This document shows positions 13,486 through 25,852 of a DNA stretch of 64,000 nucleotides, in pieces. The position numbers and the translations under genes are program-made. Within the stretch, counting starts at the first letter, position 1, and every line of letters begins with the position of its first letter. Below the pieces are notes generated by a model that did not search any database, was not told the origin of the DNA, and saw nothing but the letters and a program-made list of their open reading frames with translations. This stretch comes from Hybos culiciformis. Lineage: Eukaryota > Arthropoda > Insecta > Diptera > Hybotidae. The stretch is from assembly GCA_964007475.1 (NCBI GenBank), contig OZ023273.1:17249922-17313921 (forward strand), given 5' to 3'.

Positions 13486-15409
13486 TCTTATATACCTTTA
13501 GGCTGTTCCATCTATTTCATGGAAAATTAAATTTTTTTTATTCATTTTTATATACTTAAATAAAATTCTTTTGCTGCTGGAAAAGTAAAATATTCTCATG
13601 AAAGAAAAATTTTAATAAACATTTTTTTTCTTCTATTTTCAGAGCAAAGTAAGTAAAACAGAAAATCCATATAATCATCAGAGAAATTCAATTTCTCGTT
13701 TTAAGTGGAAGAAATATAAGATAAATTTTCTTGGAAAATAAAGAAAAACGGAAGCATTTTGCGGTAAGCCAAAAATAACAATTATTTTTGTACAAAAAAA
13801 AATTTTTTTTTTTTAAGAAGATGTGTAAGTTGTGAGTGAAATATAAATTTAAAGCTTTTGTTTTTTTTTTTATTTTCAATTAAATGATTTTCTTAAATAT
13901 AAATACTTTACACGAAATTCCCATAAAAACTTTAAATAAACATTAACAGCTTTTAAAGTGATTGTGACAGTAACGAATATTTCATAATAGATTCTATTTA
14001 TTGACATCATGTTATAATGAAATTTTTTAATTTTTTTTTTCCACAACAGACCGAAGTTAGTATGTAATCTGATAGCAGATTTGGGTATTCGAGTTCGTTT
14101 TTTTATCTACTGTTCAGATACTTATATGATATAGATATTATAAATTAAGGTTTAAATTTGAAAAATTATTTCGATAAATTGGAATGGTCTTCACTTTTTT
14201 AATTTACAAGGACAAAAAGTCTGAAGAAGTATTTTGAAAATATTGCAGAAATTAATTCAATCCTTACTCAAGTTTTGTTAGTTGGCCAATATTTATTTTA
14301 AAAATTTATAATGTAATGGATTAAAAACAATATAATGGACCATAATAACATAATAATTAATGGCATCAAATGGTTATTTTAAACCTAATTCACAGTATTT
14401 AAAATGTAGTTTTAAGTTATAATACATGAAATAAAATTTGATAAAGTATGCCGTCACTGTGCTGCATAAGTAACTTTAAACATTTGAAATTTCATTGACT
14501 GCGAACAAAGAAAAACAAAGAGAAAAATTACTTTGTAACATAAAGAAAATTTATAGAGCTTGGTAATCTTTATTGTCTATATAAAAAAAAATTAAAGAAT
14601 GTATTTCCTTCTGTATTTTCTTTTTTAATTTTTTTTTTAAACGAGTTTTTAGCCAAATATTTTTCAACAACGATGTTAGAATTTTATTTATTTTTTTTCT
14701 TAATTTTAATTATCTTCAAGAGTTTCAGTGGAAAAAACGATTCACAAATTGCCATTTAGATTTTATTCACACAGAAATAGCTATTCGTAGATAAAAAATA
14801 ACATATTTATTTAATTATCTTATTATGCTTCTGTAGGTATAGTCAAAGTTTAGGAGAGCTTAGTGCAGATAATTTTGAGAAGGACATTTTTCATTTACGA
14901 ATTTATTTCAACTACTGATAACACTTTCTTTACATTATTTTTCAATTTTCTAAGTTCCTATAGGAGTTTCTTTGGTATAACATATATGCTTTTTTTGTGT
15001 CATTACATTCTTTTTTTTATATCAATATTAAAATAGATCACATAATTTTGCCTGCTTTGAAAAGTGTACCATGGAAAATGTTTGAAAGTGTTTTTTGCTA
15101 TCCTAACCTATATGCTGTTCGAATTCGAATAAAAAATTTCATTGTATTACAAGAATTTGTAGTATTTTAGAAGTTTGATTAAATTTGAATGAATTTAAAT
15201 GAAATTTGAAAAGTTATTAAAGAGAATTCATCTTGATACATGTAGATGAAATATTTATAGAAAATTAAATAATTTTTTCTTGTTATTTGATAATAATCTT
15301 TAATTATATGTAAATTTTATTGTTCAATCATTAGTCGAAGATATTCTCCAGTTAATTATACAGAAAAAATATACACAGGTAAACATATCATTACAAGAAA
15401 ATTGAATTC
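13486..15409. other. A/T-rich DNA, no feature supported
   Basis: No exon, RNA gene or element end recognised. The sequence is simple A/T-rich DNA with homopolymers. Confidence 0.55.
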
Positions 15410-15422
15410 TAATAGTAGATTA

Positions 15423-15567
15423 TTCTATATGTAAACTAAATTTGTTATTAATTAAGAGTTCTGTATACACAAAAATACATTGACACGAGTCAATACTTTG
15501 ACAAGTGTCAATGTATTTTTGTGTAAATACAGAACGAGTTGTATAACAAATTTTGTTTACATATCCA
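15423..15567. repeat. Large palindrome within repeat copy A
   Basis: The arms start near TATATGTAAAC and end near GTTTACATATCC, each about 60 bases with a few mismatches. The inner arm words are CACAAAAATACATTGACAC and GTGTCAATGTATTTTTGTG. The central loop contains TCAATACTTTGA. In copy B most of the inner right arm is missing. Confidence 0.85.
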
Positions 15568-15719
15568 ATATACTGTTTTAATGCGTAGGGGAGAGGTAGT
15601 TGCAAAGAGAGAATATTTTTCTTCTCATTTTTTCTCATTTTTTTTTTGTATTTGGCTGTATTGAAATATTGTGAGAGATATTATGTTTGTTTAGGTATTA
15701 CGTAATATTCAATACGAAA

Positions 15720-15832
15720 CATCTAAATGATTTCATTATTTACGCTGATGCATCTAAATTTTTTCATTATATTCGCTGATGCATCTAAATTTTTTCATTA
15801 TTTACGCAGATGCATCTAAATGATTGCATGTG
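15720..15832 (+). repeat. 31-bp tandem repeat, three units plus a partial
   Basis: Units begin CATCTAAAT and end GATG at 15720-15750, 15751-15781 and 15782-15812, followed by a truncated fourth unit. They differ by a few substitutions. The units abut directly with no spacers, so this is a minisatellite inside the dispersed element and not a CRISPR array. Confidence 0.9.
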
Positions 15833-15913
15833 TATTGACGCATATAATACTCCATTTAGTGATCTAAATTCTATAGCACTAAATACAACATAACGATCCC
15901 CAACGCATTAAAA

Positions 15914-18900
15914 TATATTGTTCTTTATGTCGTGTTATACGACCAAAATATAAATATTATCATTATACTTATATTAAATCGATTTTGCATTTTTATTTCT
16001 TGTCATTGAAAATATTTTCTAACTAAATAAGGTATAATTTATTTCAAATCTTACATCACGTGTGGAACATTTAAAAAATATCTACATAGAATATTTCTAA
16101 AGACGTTGTGATAATCACACTTGACAAGGTAACACAAAAGTCTTTATGAGAACTATAAAGGTATTTTAAATAACATAAATTTTTTTGTCTGTCTCTAAGT
16201 ACACTAATCTTCAATATTGTCAAAATAAATTCCGTTTTTACGCCAAAATAAAAATCATCTACTTAATTGAAATAAATATTTATTTTCTTGTGTTTTTATT
16301 TATTTTGATTTCTTTTTTGATATTAATTTTTCATTCCTCTTAACTTCTACTTAAGTCCCATGTAATCCAGTTTTTTTTTTTCATTTTCATTTTTCGTGGG
16401 TATACCTGTTCTATCGTTAAATTAAATTTAAATTAGAATTTTCTCATTTCAAAATAATTTAGTTAAAAAACGAAAATAAAAATAAATTTTAATTTTGAAA
16501 TGAAACCAAACAAAGCACTCAAACCTACAACGTTTTACTGTTTTTTTGTGAGAATCTTAAATAATCGAAATATTTAGAGAAAATGTGAAACCAGTTCTAT
16601 CATCAGAAGTCTCATTTTCAGAGAAAAATATTTAATGCTAATAATTATATTTTTGCAATATAATGTATTATATGTTTTCTCTATCAGAAAAGTTAAATCT
16701 CTTTTGATAATAATTCTATTTCCTTTTTACGTGAATGAATGAATTTTCATATTACATTGAACTTTATTTATATAGGTCATCAGATAAAATTATGATGTAA
16801 TATCGTATTTTTCGATACTTATTGATTAATACAATTTCTATAAGGTATTTTCATATGATGTACAAAAAAATAATTCTTCTTTTTCAAGCCAGAATCCGTG
16901 GGCTAATTATTTACAAAATTACTTTACGCACTTAAATTGTGACATAAACTAAAATATAAAATTATATTCGTTAAACTATTATCTGACTTTCGATTTATTC
17001 TGGATATTTTTTAATATTATCTCTTCACTCCTGGCGACTCTAACCGGAATAAGTATTTTTTGAAAGACTACATACATGATAAGAGAATTATGTACGTATT
17101 TATTTTAAATTTAAATAAATTTCTCTATGAAATATTTAATATAAATGCATCTTTATTTGTCTGAAATATGAACTTCAGCTGCAAGAAAAAAAAAATTAAA
17201 AAAAGATTTTTAAAATGAATGGAAAAAAATTAAATCTTTCATATTTATTTTAAGCATATTAATTATGATTTCTTTTATTTTACATTTCTCTTGTCTCTCA
17301 AGATTATTCAAATAGGATTTATTTTGAAATTATTTTAATTTTTTTCAATTAAATAAATTAATTTTTTATTTCGCATTCAATGCTATTTTAAATATTTATC
17401 GGAAAAGCATGACATCTGTTACAGAATGGATACCTAAGTATTAATTGTGGGTATGTTACAAAATTGGATAAATTACCGCTGAACGTCAATTAATATTTTC
17501 CTTGTAACGACTAAAAAATTACAAATGAGTGCCTATAACTTTGCCTTTTAAGCCTGACCAAGCTATTGTAAGCGTACGCCTTTGAAGAATAAAAAATTAC
17601 TTTATCATTTTATGACAAAAACAATCTGCTTATTATATTTTGAACCAGTAGAAATTCAGTGTTTATGGTCTAGCACTCTAGCTCCTCAATATGTGTCATA
17701 TACAGAAGTATTATTAAACCGCTTTACACTTTTTCAAATATTGTTATTTATAAGTTTTTTTGTTAAATAAATCCTGTTGTAAAAAGTATTATTCCAAATT
17801 TTGAATTTAAGAATCTTCAAATGGTATTTATTATCTGACAATATAAATTTACCAGATTATTTATTTTTCAAATAATATTTTGTTGGGGATATCAGAAAAA
17901 TATATTAATTTTATGCACATTATAACAATATATGAAGTAGAAGTAATATTTTAAAATTTTGATTTGATTTTATGGTCCTGACAGCTATAAAATACATATA
18001 TGCATCGAAAAAGTTCAAATATATTCAATTTAAAAATAAAATTCTTGTTTAAGACAAATAAATATGCAATGATGCTTTCGAACATTTTTTTAAGGAGAAT
18101 AAAACAAGTTTTCATTATATTTAATTTTATTTCTTATTCCATTAACTATATGGTTTGTAATGCAATACAATTTCTCTCTTAATTTCCGATCCAAAAATTT
18201 AAGTCTACACCTACAGGGCTTGAAAATAATTTTAAATATTGCATGTCATATGAAATAAATTATATTAAAACTTCACTTATTAATCTGAAATGTATACTTG
18301 ACTAAATATTATCTATCGAATTTTTTTTATATATTTTTTTTATGTTTTTTAATATTTAAAAAACCTTTTAATTGAAAATTATTCAATATTACATAATTTA
18401 TGGATAAATCTATGTAGGTATACATAAATATACATAATATATTATTTACAAATAGGTAGTTAAATTTATTTAAGTTAAGCATTTTAACGAATAAGAGAAA
18501 ATATAAACAAAATAATTGAAAATATAAACGAAATATTCTTGAATTGAAAAATACTCTTGAGGCCAAAAATATTAAGAAGCTTTTCATATAATAATAAATA
18601 AAGGAAAAATAATATGAAAAACAATCAAAAACAACCAATATTAGTTTAATTTGTTTTTCGTTTATATTTTTATCTTTACTATAAAAAAAAAAAAAAAAAA
18701 AAACTGAAATTCAATTCTTTTTCATTTCTAAGTTTTTGGGCATATTTTTATGACAGATCAAATTGAAATTTGAGTTTTTTTTTTTTCTTTTCTTTAACTA
18801 ATATTTACAAATTTATTACTTATATATTTATTTATTTTATTTATACTCTTACTAATAAATATTTTTGTAGGATAATATGGGCGGAAGGAAAATAGAAATT

Positions 18901-19362
18901 TTCTTCTAATTTATTTCTTTATCAAAACAAAATTTTTTTTTATAATAATAATTTCTTATTTCCTTATTTCCTGTGTTAAAATGTGGGAAGAACTTTTAAT
19001 GTCGATTTACTAAATGATTGATCTTTTAAATTTATTATGAATAAATAATAATCAAAAGTGACATTTGTTATACAAGGTACATATTCTGAATGTGTGTAGG
19101 TGTTTACACAAATATAAACTTCAGAGAAAAAATTAATGGAAAATAAAATAAGGATTTTTGTTATTTTGACTTCACAGAAAATCTGAATATTTTATCAGGT
19201 TAATTTTTTGCATTAACTTAAGGTTAGGTTTCTCAATTTATGCATAAAAACATCGGCCCACAATTTCAATATTTCGTACATTAAGTTAAGTTCTAAAAAT
19301 ATCGATAATACTATGTTTTTTTTTAAATTTTCTGCTGGATATCTAATAAATAAAAATGAAAA
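15914..19362. other. A/T-rich DNA, no feature supported
   Basis: No exon or element recognised. It contains poly-A at about 18682-18702 and several short open frames typical of A/T-rich random sequence, the longest (103 codons, minus strand, 18327-18638) being Phe/Ile/Leu/Tyr-rich. Confidence 0.55.
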
Positions 19363-19466
19363 TTCTCTGTTTCTCTGTTTCTCTGTTTCTCTGTTTCTCT
19401 GTTTCTCTGTTTCTCTGTTTCTCTGTTTCTCTGTTTCTCTGTTTCTCTGTTTCTCTGTTTCTCTGT
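19363..19466. repeat. (TTCTCTGT)13 microsatellite
   Basis: Thirteen perfect 8-bp units occupy 104 bases. A 69-codon minus-strand frame with a repeated ETEKQRNR peptide is a direct translation of this array and is not a gene. The array abuts the Helitron-like sequence that follows, a common position for microsatellites in such elements. Confidence 0.95.
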
Positions 19467-20045
19467 CCTCTGTCCTCTATCACGCCTAAACCGCTGGACC
19501 GATTTGGCTGAAATTGTGAACTTAAGTATCATTGAGGCCCGGGATGGTTATAGGGTCCTAGAAATTTTGATCCGAAGCCCCGGCGGGGGGGCTACCTCAG
19601 AAGCCGATTTTGAAATTTAGGTATACTCCAATAAAATATAGTAGCGTTGGACCTGAAACACCTATTTGAAAAACTGGATGTTGATAGGCCCCCAACCGTT
19701 GTCCCAGGGCTCAATTGGTGGGGGGAGGGGGCTATGCAACAAATTTCGAAATTTTGAAATTTTGAAGTTAAGTAGCATTAGGACCCGAGATGGTTATAGG
19801 GTACTAGAAATTTTGATCCGAAGCCCCGACGGGGGGGCTACCTTAGAAGCCAGTTTTGAAATTTAGGTATATTCCAATACAATATATTAGCGTTAGACCC
19901 GAAAAGCCTGTTTAAAAAACTGGATGTTGAGAGGCTCCCAACCGTTGTCCCAGGGCTCAATTGGAGGGCTATACAACAAATTTCGAAATTTTGGGATTTT
20001 CAAAATATAGAGCCTAGAGAGTGCGAAGCCGGGTATTTCTACTAG
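19467..20045 (+). mobile_element. Helitron-like non-autonomous element, 3' portion
   Basis: G/C-rich relative to its surroundings. It opens with CCTCTATCACGCCTAAACCG and continues with GCTGGACCGATTTGGCTGAA, words I associate with arthropod non-autonomous Helitrons. It ends with GCGAAGCCGGGTATTTCTA followed by CTAG and a T. A CTRR end before T is the expected Helitron 3' terminus. Inside are two tandem units of about 246 bp (from 19522 and 19768), each carrying CTAGAAATTTTGATCCGAAG and CAACCGTTGTCCCAGGGCTC. No Rep/helicase coding is present, so it is non-autonomous. The 5' end is not certain; it may lie at or before the adjoining microsatellite. Confidence 0.75.
19522..20003 (+). repeat. Two tandem units, period 246 bp
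   Basis: Unit 1 runs 19522-19767. Unit 2 starts at 19768 with the same TTAAGTA word and runs to about 20003. Unit 2 lost part of a G-rich run (GGTGGGGGGAGGGGGC in unit 1). The copies differ by scattered substitutions, so the duplication is not very recent. Confidence 0.9.
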
Positions 20046-23000
20046 TATATAATATAATAAAGATACAAGTACATAATATAATATAATATAGATTGAATAT
20101 AAACGAAAAATACGTATAAAATAAAGATAACATTTTAAACTAAAGATTAAAAAAAAATTAAAAAAAATTATTTTTGTTATGTGTTGACATTTAGAAAATA
20201 CAAATCACTCTGACGGCATTATCTGGGCCAAATTTTTACTAAACATTTTTATGAAATATCAAAAATTGAACATATTTTAAATAAAGTTTATTGAGTAGCT
20301 ACGGTGGAAATGATTATTTAAATATTATTTTTACATAATTACATATATGTATGATATAATTTTTACTAAGTACATTATATTAGAAATAGGATAGTATTAA
20401 AAGACAGAAACAAAGACATTTTTAATCTAAATAACAATTTAGAAGTATATATAGGAATATAGTATATGTATTTCCACGATTTTATCTAATTAAATAATAT
20501 CATGATATCTTTCTTTTAAACAATATGTACTTACGTGTACATTCACATAATTTATATAAGAATAATTATAATGAAAATATTTTGTTATTTATCATTCTTT
20601 ATTATAATTTTTCCAATCAACATTATTTTGCAAAGTCACAAGTTTATTATTTACTTTCTAGATAATTTCCAATAAAATTTTTATAACTGATTTATTATCG
20701 ATTGATTGCTATGAACTAACAAAATTTTAAACAAATTGACTATCAAATTTAAATATTTTGGCCTATTTTTATTGACCCTTCATTTAGGTTAATCTAAGAA
20801 AATAAATTTTATTTTATATGTAGAATAAATAACTTACAAACGCCATTCTTTAACTTAATAATTTTTTGATAAAAGTATTCTATTATCGCAGTTTGTAACA
20901 GAATAACCTGATAAGAATGTTGAATGTTAAAAAAAAAGCAGATCTTATTTATTACGAAATAAAATTAAAATTTAATTTTTGATTAAAAATTTTATCAAAA
21001 CGAAAGCTTAATTACAAACAATTTTCTATATCGCAAAACTTCTACTTTTTCTTTCAAGCAAGAATAATTTTATTCATTATAAATATAATTCTTATAAATT
21101 TTTAACACTTGTAAAAAAATTTGATTGAGAATAAAGTTCTGATCGGCATATTTTATTGGGTAATAAAGTAATAAATCTTATTTTACTATATATTTAATTT
21201 TTCTTAGAGTTAAAAAGACACCCCATATTTTTGGGCATAAAAACACAATTTTTCATTTAATCATTTTCATAATATTTTTCTACAGAAGAGAAATAAAAAA
21301 TTATATAAATATAAGTATATACATAAATAAGTTATGAAGCGAAAAACTGTTTCATAGTATACTTAGCAAGATTGGAAAAAAGAATGTTGATTATAATAAG
21401 AAAATTCCTTGTAATTCAGTTACGAGAATTATTTTAATGACTTTTTAAATTTTTAGGAAAAATTCATTAATCAAATTTTGGGAGAAAAGCTAAACAATTA
21501 TCAGGTCAAGTTTAAAATTGCTCCGATTTATTAATGCACTGTTCTATAATATTTTGTTTTCACATTTCAAATTTGCGAATTTTCCTGACACAATATGACA
21601 GTGAAATTATTTCGCAAGATTATTTCTCAATATTGTTAAAGTTGAATCACAAGTGAACCGTCGCATAAAAATTATTTTTATTTAAAGTTTCAAAATCTCA
21701 TAAGACCATTTAAATGCGTGGGTGCGATTAGTAGAAAATCCAAAAATATCTAATAAACAGGTGCATTAGAATTCATAAATTATTACATATGCAACATTTT
21801 AATTTTTTTGCAACAATTTATATACATTTTCGTATTTAAAAAAAAAAATATTATTTATTTAAAATTTTCTGAAAATTCACAAATTATAAATTGGATTACT
21901 GCACTTGTAATATTAACCTTAAATAAAAATTTATAGAAAATTATTGTTGATTCATTTAATTAGCTAAAAATTAAAATATTTTATTTCGATCTTTGGACGG
22001 AAAATCAAATTATTTATTTCTTGAAAATATGAAAATTTGTAGTTGATTAACTGGCTGAAAATGCCTAATCGTTTAATTTCAATTAAATGCAAAACTATTG
22101 AAAAAAAGACGATATTTTAGAAAAAATCTATTTTTGATAATCATTTAATCATTACTCTGAAAGTTACAATATGAAAATATATTTTTCTTCAAGTTTACAC
22201 ATATTAAGCGTTTAATCGATGAACAAATGTATTTGGATTTAATGTATTTTAATGTATAATTTACTGATACCCTAAAAATTCACATAATCTACCGGATTGT
22301 TTTAGTATCTTTAATCATAACAAAGAATTCAATCTTACAATAATATGATTTATATACATAAAATAAAATAAAAGCACAATATAATATTTTATTTGTTTAT
22401 ATTTTTCTATATAATTCAATAAATTAGTGTCGGGCCTCCATAATATTATTTTTAATATATTTTATTTTATTTTTCATTGAATTTAACTTTCTATGTCTAA
22501 AAAAAAAAAGAGTAGGTATCTTCTATATAAATAATTGAACGATTTCAAAAATAATAATAAAATAAAAATGCTTTTTTTTTAATTTTTTATTTTTAATTAA
22601 ATTAATATCAAATTGATTGAACAAAAAAAAATGTATTTAATTTTAAATATTGTCTTTTTCATCAGAAATATTTTTTTTTTTTATTTTATTTACATGTTGT
22701 GTATTTATATACATATTTTTCTTTCATTCATTTTCATTTTAAATCAGAGCTATCAATTTAATTGAGTGAAATGAAAAATTAGAATTGAATTAAATTAGTC
22801 TTTGTATAATATAAAGTTTTTTTTTTTTTAATAAAAAAAAAAATTATGTGTTTCCAGAAAAAAATTTTTTTTTTTATTTTATGCAGACAAAAAAATAAAA
22901 ATAAAATAAAATTTTACAAATGTATATATAGTATCTATTTTTCCTTATTATGTAAGTTTATTGTTCATTCTATACATCTACATATTTTCTTTTCAGTTTT

Positions 23001-24195
23001 CACACACAAACATATTCTTATAAATGGAAACTGAAAAAAAATAAAATAAAAAAATTAAAAATTGAACACCTGTTGTTTAAAAAGAAACTGTATATACATA
23101 CATTTGTATCTATATTATGCTTTTATTATATAGTTTTTATTTTTCTGTAGTTTTTCCACCATAAAAATTTAATTCTATCATGAGTATATCGTGCTATATT
23201 TTCTATTTTTGTCTGGGCATGTTTAATTTATTTAAAAAAAATAAAAAAAAAATTATATTTTCTATTTTGTATACCTACATTTGAATCTATAATACTTGTT
23301 GCCGTAGTTTTTGTTATGGATGGCCAAGTAAAATTTTTGTAATTTGTAAAATTTTGATTAGGTGCATTCATTAAAAAAAAAAAAATAGAAATTGATTCTT
23401 ATATATTTACATTTGTATATCGAATCATCATACTACTTAAAAATATTTAATTAACAATATTGTATTATTTAACTTAATAAGCCGCACTTTTGTTCAGAGC
23501 ACTAAAATTTTTGTAATGTTACACAGTACAATTTTATTGTTGTGTCAACAATGTACCCAATCAATGTTATTAATGAATAATATATTCAAACATATTCAAA
23601 TTTCACCTGAATATCAATTGAAATTAATTAACAAAAAAAAAAATCGATATTTCTCTATTTCAATGTCCATATTAAGATACATTACATTCAGCCTTTTGCT
23701 ACCGTAATGTGTTTGTATTTTAGTTATTATGAGAATTGAATAAATTTCGAAAGATTTATGGTATGTAGAAGTATACATATAATATTACACTAAAACATAT
23801 AAAATTACAAATGTAAATTAGAGGTTTGAGTTTCTTGTGAATAAAATTTACATTATATATTCAAATAGATGTTAATACACATAAGTTTATTTTATTTTCA
23901 CTGTTTTTTTTTTTTATTTAACAAAATTTTGATTCCAGAAAAACAAAATACAAATTTCTTTAAAATTTATCACTTTTCGTCATGGAAGATTAAGTAGAAA
24001 ATATTTCACACATAGCAAAAGGTAAAGAATTTAGAATTTTTAACTTATTGAAGAAATTAGCTAAAATTTCAAATTAGTAGTTATTTTTATAATCTTTTTT
24101 GTTACACATGTTTGAACTGAGAAAAACTGACTATCGACAAAATTAAATTTTTAACTTCTGATGTTATCTCTGAAACAATTAAAATATACAAAAAT
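20046..24195. other. A/T-rich DNA, no feature supported
   Basis: No exon, RNA gene or element end recognised. Homopolymers and A/T-rich simple sequence dominate. Confidence 0.55.
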
Positions 24196-24664
24196 AATAG
24201 TAGATTATTGTATATGTAAACTAAATTTGTTATTAATTAAGAGTTCTGTATACACAAAAATACATTGACTCGTGTCAATACAGAACGAGTTGTATAACAA
24301 ATTTTGTTTACATATCCAATATACTGTTTTAATGCGTAGCGCAGAGGTAGTTGCAAAGAGAGAATATTTTTTCTTCTCATTTTTTCATTTTTTTTTTGTT
24401 GTATTTGGCTGTATTGAAATATTGTGAGAGATATTATGTTTGTTTAGGTATTACGTAATATTCAATACGAAACATCTAAATGATTTCATTATTTACGCTG
24501 ATGCATCTAAATTTTTTCATTATATACGATGATGCATCTAAGTTTTTTCATTATTTACGCAGATGCATCTAAATGATTGCATGTGTATTGACTCATATAA
24601 TCCTCCATTAGTGATCTAAATTCTATAGCACTAAATACAACATAACGATCCCCATTGCATTAAA
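24196..24664 (+). mobile_element. Dispersed palindromic/tandem-repeat element, copy B
   Basis: Second copy of the element at 15410, same orientation, nearly identical over most of its length. It starts AATAGTAGATTATTGTATAT and ends GATCCCCATTGCATTA. It carries the 31-bp tandem units at 24473-24503, 24504-24534 and 24535-24565. It is about 35 bp shorter than copy A, mainly because the inner right arm of the palindrome is missing: after TGACTCGTGTCAATA it passes straight to CAGAACGAG. This matches deletion of a hairpin tip during replication, or the sequence before a hairpin extension in copy A. Confidence 0.8.
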
Positions 24665-25850
24665 TTTATTCATATATACAATATAGAAAACATTATAAAT
24701 TTCGGACAAAAGCTAAATTGTGATTATGATGTACATTTATATTATATGTTTCGTATATTCTTCGATTTTATTGCAAAAAGTCGTCTGCTTATAAAAACTT
24801 ACTATTAATTTTTTTATATTCTCATAAAAACAAAATTGTTTCCTTATCTATTTATTTAATATTTTATATATAAATTATGTGAAAGTATCTTAAATGCATA
24901 ACTTATTTGTGCGTTCGCCAAAAAATAAAAAAAGGAAATTGTAAATGTTCATTTTTCTTAACAAAAGTCGATTTCAAAATCTTAAGTAGGTTTCAAACAT
25001 GAAATGGATTTATGGCCACATTTGTTTAATTACAAATAAGGATATAAGAGAACTCAAGTTTTAGATGCCCTAAGTTTTTCCTACCATAGCGAAGACATAT
25101 TTTTGATTCTAACAGACACAATTGCTTGATTTTGTGAATTACTACCATTTTAATGGATAATGTTATTTTAAAGTGCAGCTCTAACTATTTTAAAATCTAT
25201 TACATTTTGCAATTAAGTTACAAAAGTTTTGTAGTAGATAACAAAAGGGACCCTAAAATAAAAATAATATAAAATTTGTGAACAAAGAACTATATTTTCA
25301 AAAGGGATCGAAAATAAAACATTAAATAATTAAATTAAATCTTTATTACAACATAATTTCAATTATTTTAACCTCAATTAAACGTTCAGTAAACTTTTTA
25401 AACTTGAAAAGGATCCATTAAATGCACACTTTTCCAGGAAAATTGCTTCAAGTTTTTCAGTTTTTTTTTTGTTTGTACATATAACATAAATATAAAAAAT
25501 AGAGAATAACTGCTGTGGAATAGATTTTCAGCACGTAATAATTATTATAAAAAATTTATGATAAAAATTTAAACAAAAAATTATTCCCAACAATTCTATA
25601 CAATCTATTAAAATTATATTATTATTTAAACAGTTTATCAAAAATAATAAGGCTTTATGTTCTCAAAGCTTTTTTCCGAGTTGATCACAATAAAAAATCC
25701 GCAGTAAAGGTATCAGTTTTTAATGGATTAATAATGGATAAATACAGAACCTGTTTTAAAATGATATTAAAGATCTAAGTTCAATTAAATTAAATTATAA
25801 TTTTTTTTCTTTAATTAATAAAAAGCTCTCGCCTCAACAAGTTTTGGTTG
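24665..25850. other. A/T-rich DNA, no feature supported
   Basis: Nothing recognised between the dispersed repeat and the inverted-repeat element that starts at 25853. Confidence 0.55.
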
Positions 25851-25852
25851 TA

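Larger units (their letters stand above)
15410..15913 (+). mobile_element. Dispersed palindromic/tandem-repeat element, copy A
   Basis: This non-coding repeat occurs twice in the window in the same orientation; the second copy is at 24196. It begins TAGTAGATTATT and ends near GATCCCCAACGCATTA. Its order is a large imperfect palindrome (about 15423-15567), then a segment starting CAATATACTGTTTTAATGCG, then three full 31-bp tandem units and a partial fourth (15720-15832). Its end (TCCCCAACGCATTAAAATAT) is an inverted match to the internal CAATATACTGTTTTAATGCG near 15567, so part of it is flanked by inverted repeats. No coding capacity is visible. A non-autonomous DNA transposon or Helentron/DINE-like element fits, but the class is inferred. 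Confidence 0.8.

Noticed and set aside
15720..15832. CRISPR-like array
   Set aside because: The 31-bp units are directly adjacent without spacers, and the setting is an animal genome.
18327..18638. 103-codon minus-strand frame
   Set aside because: Rich in Phe, Ile, Leu, Asn and Tyr as expected from A/T-rich non-coding DNA; no motif or context.
19323..19532. Minus-strand frame with repeated ETEKQRNR
   Set aside because: Direct translation of the 8-bp microsatellite, whose period of 8 gives an 8-residue peptide repeat.
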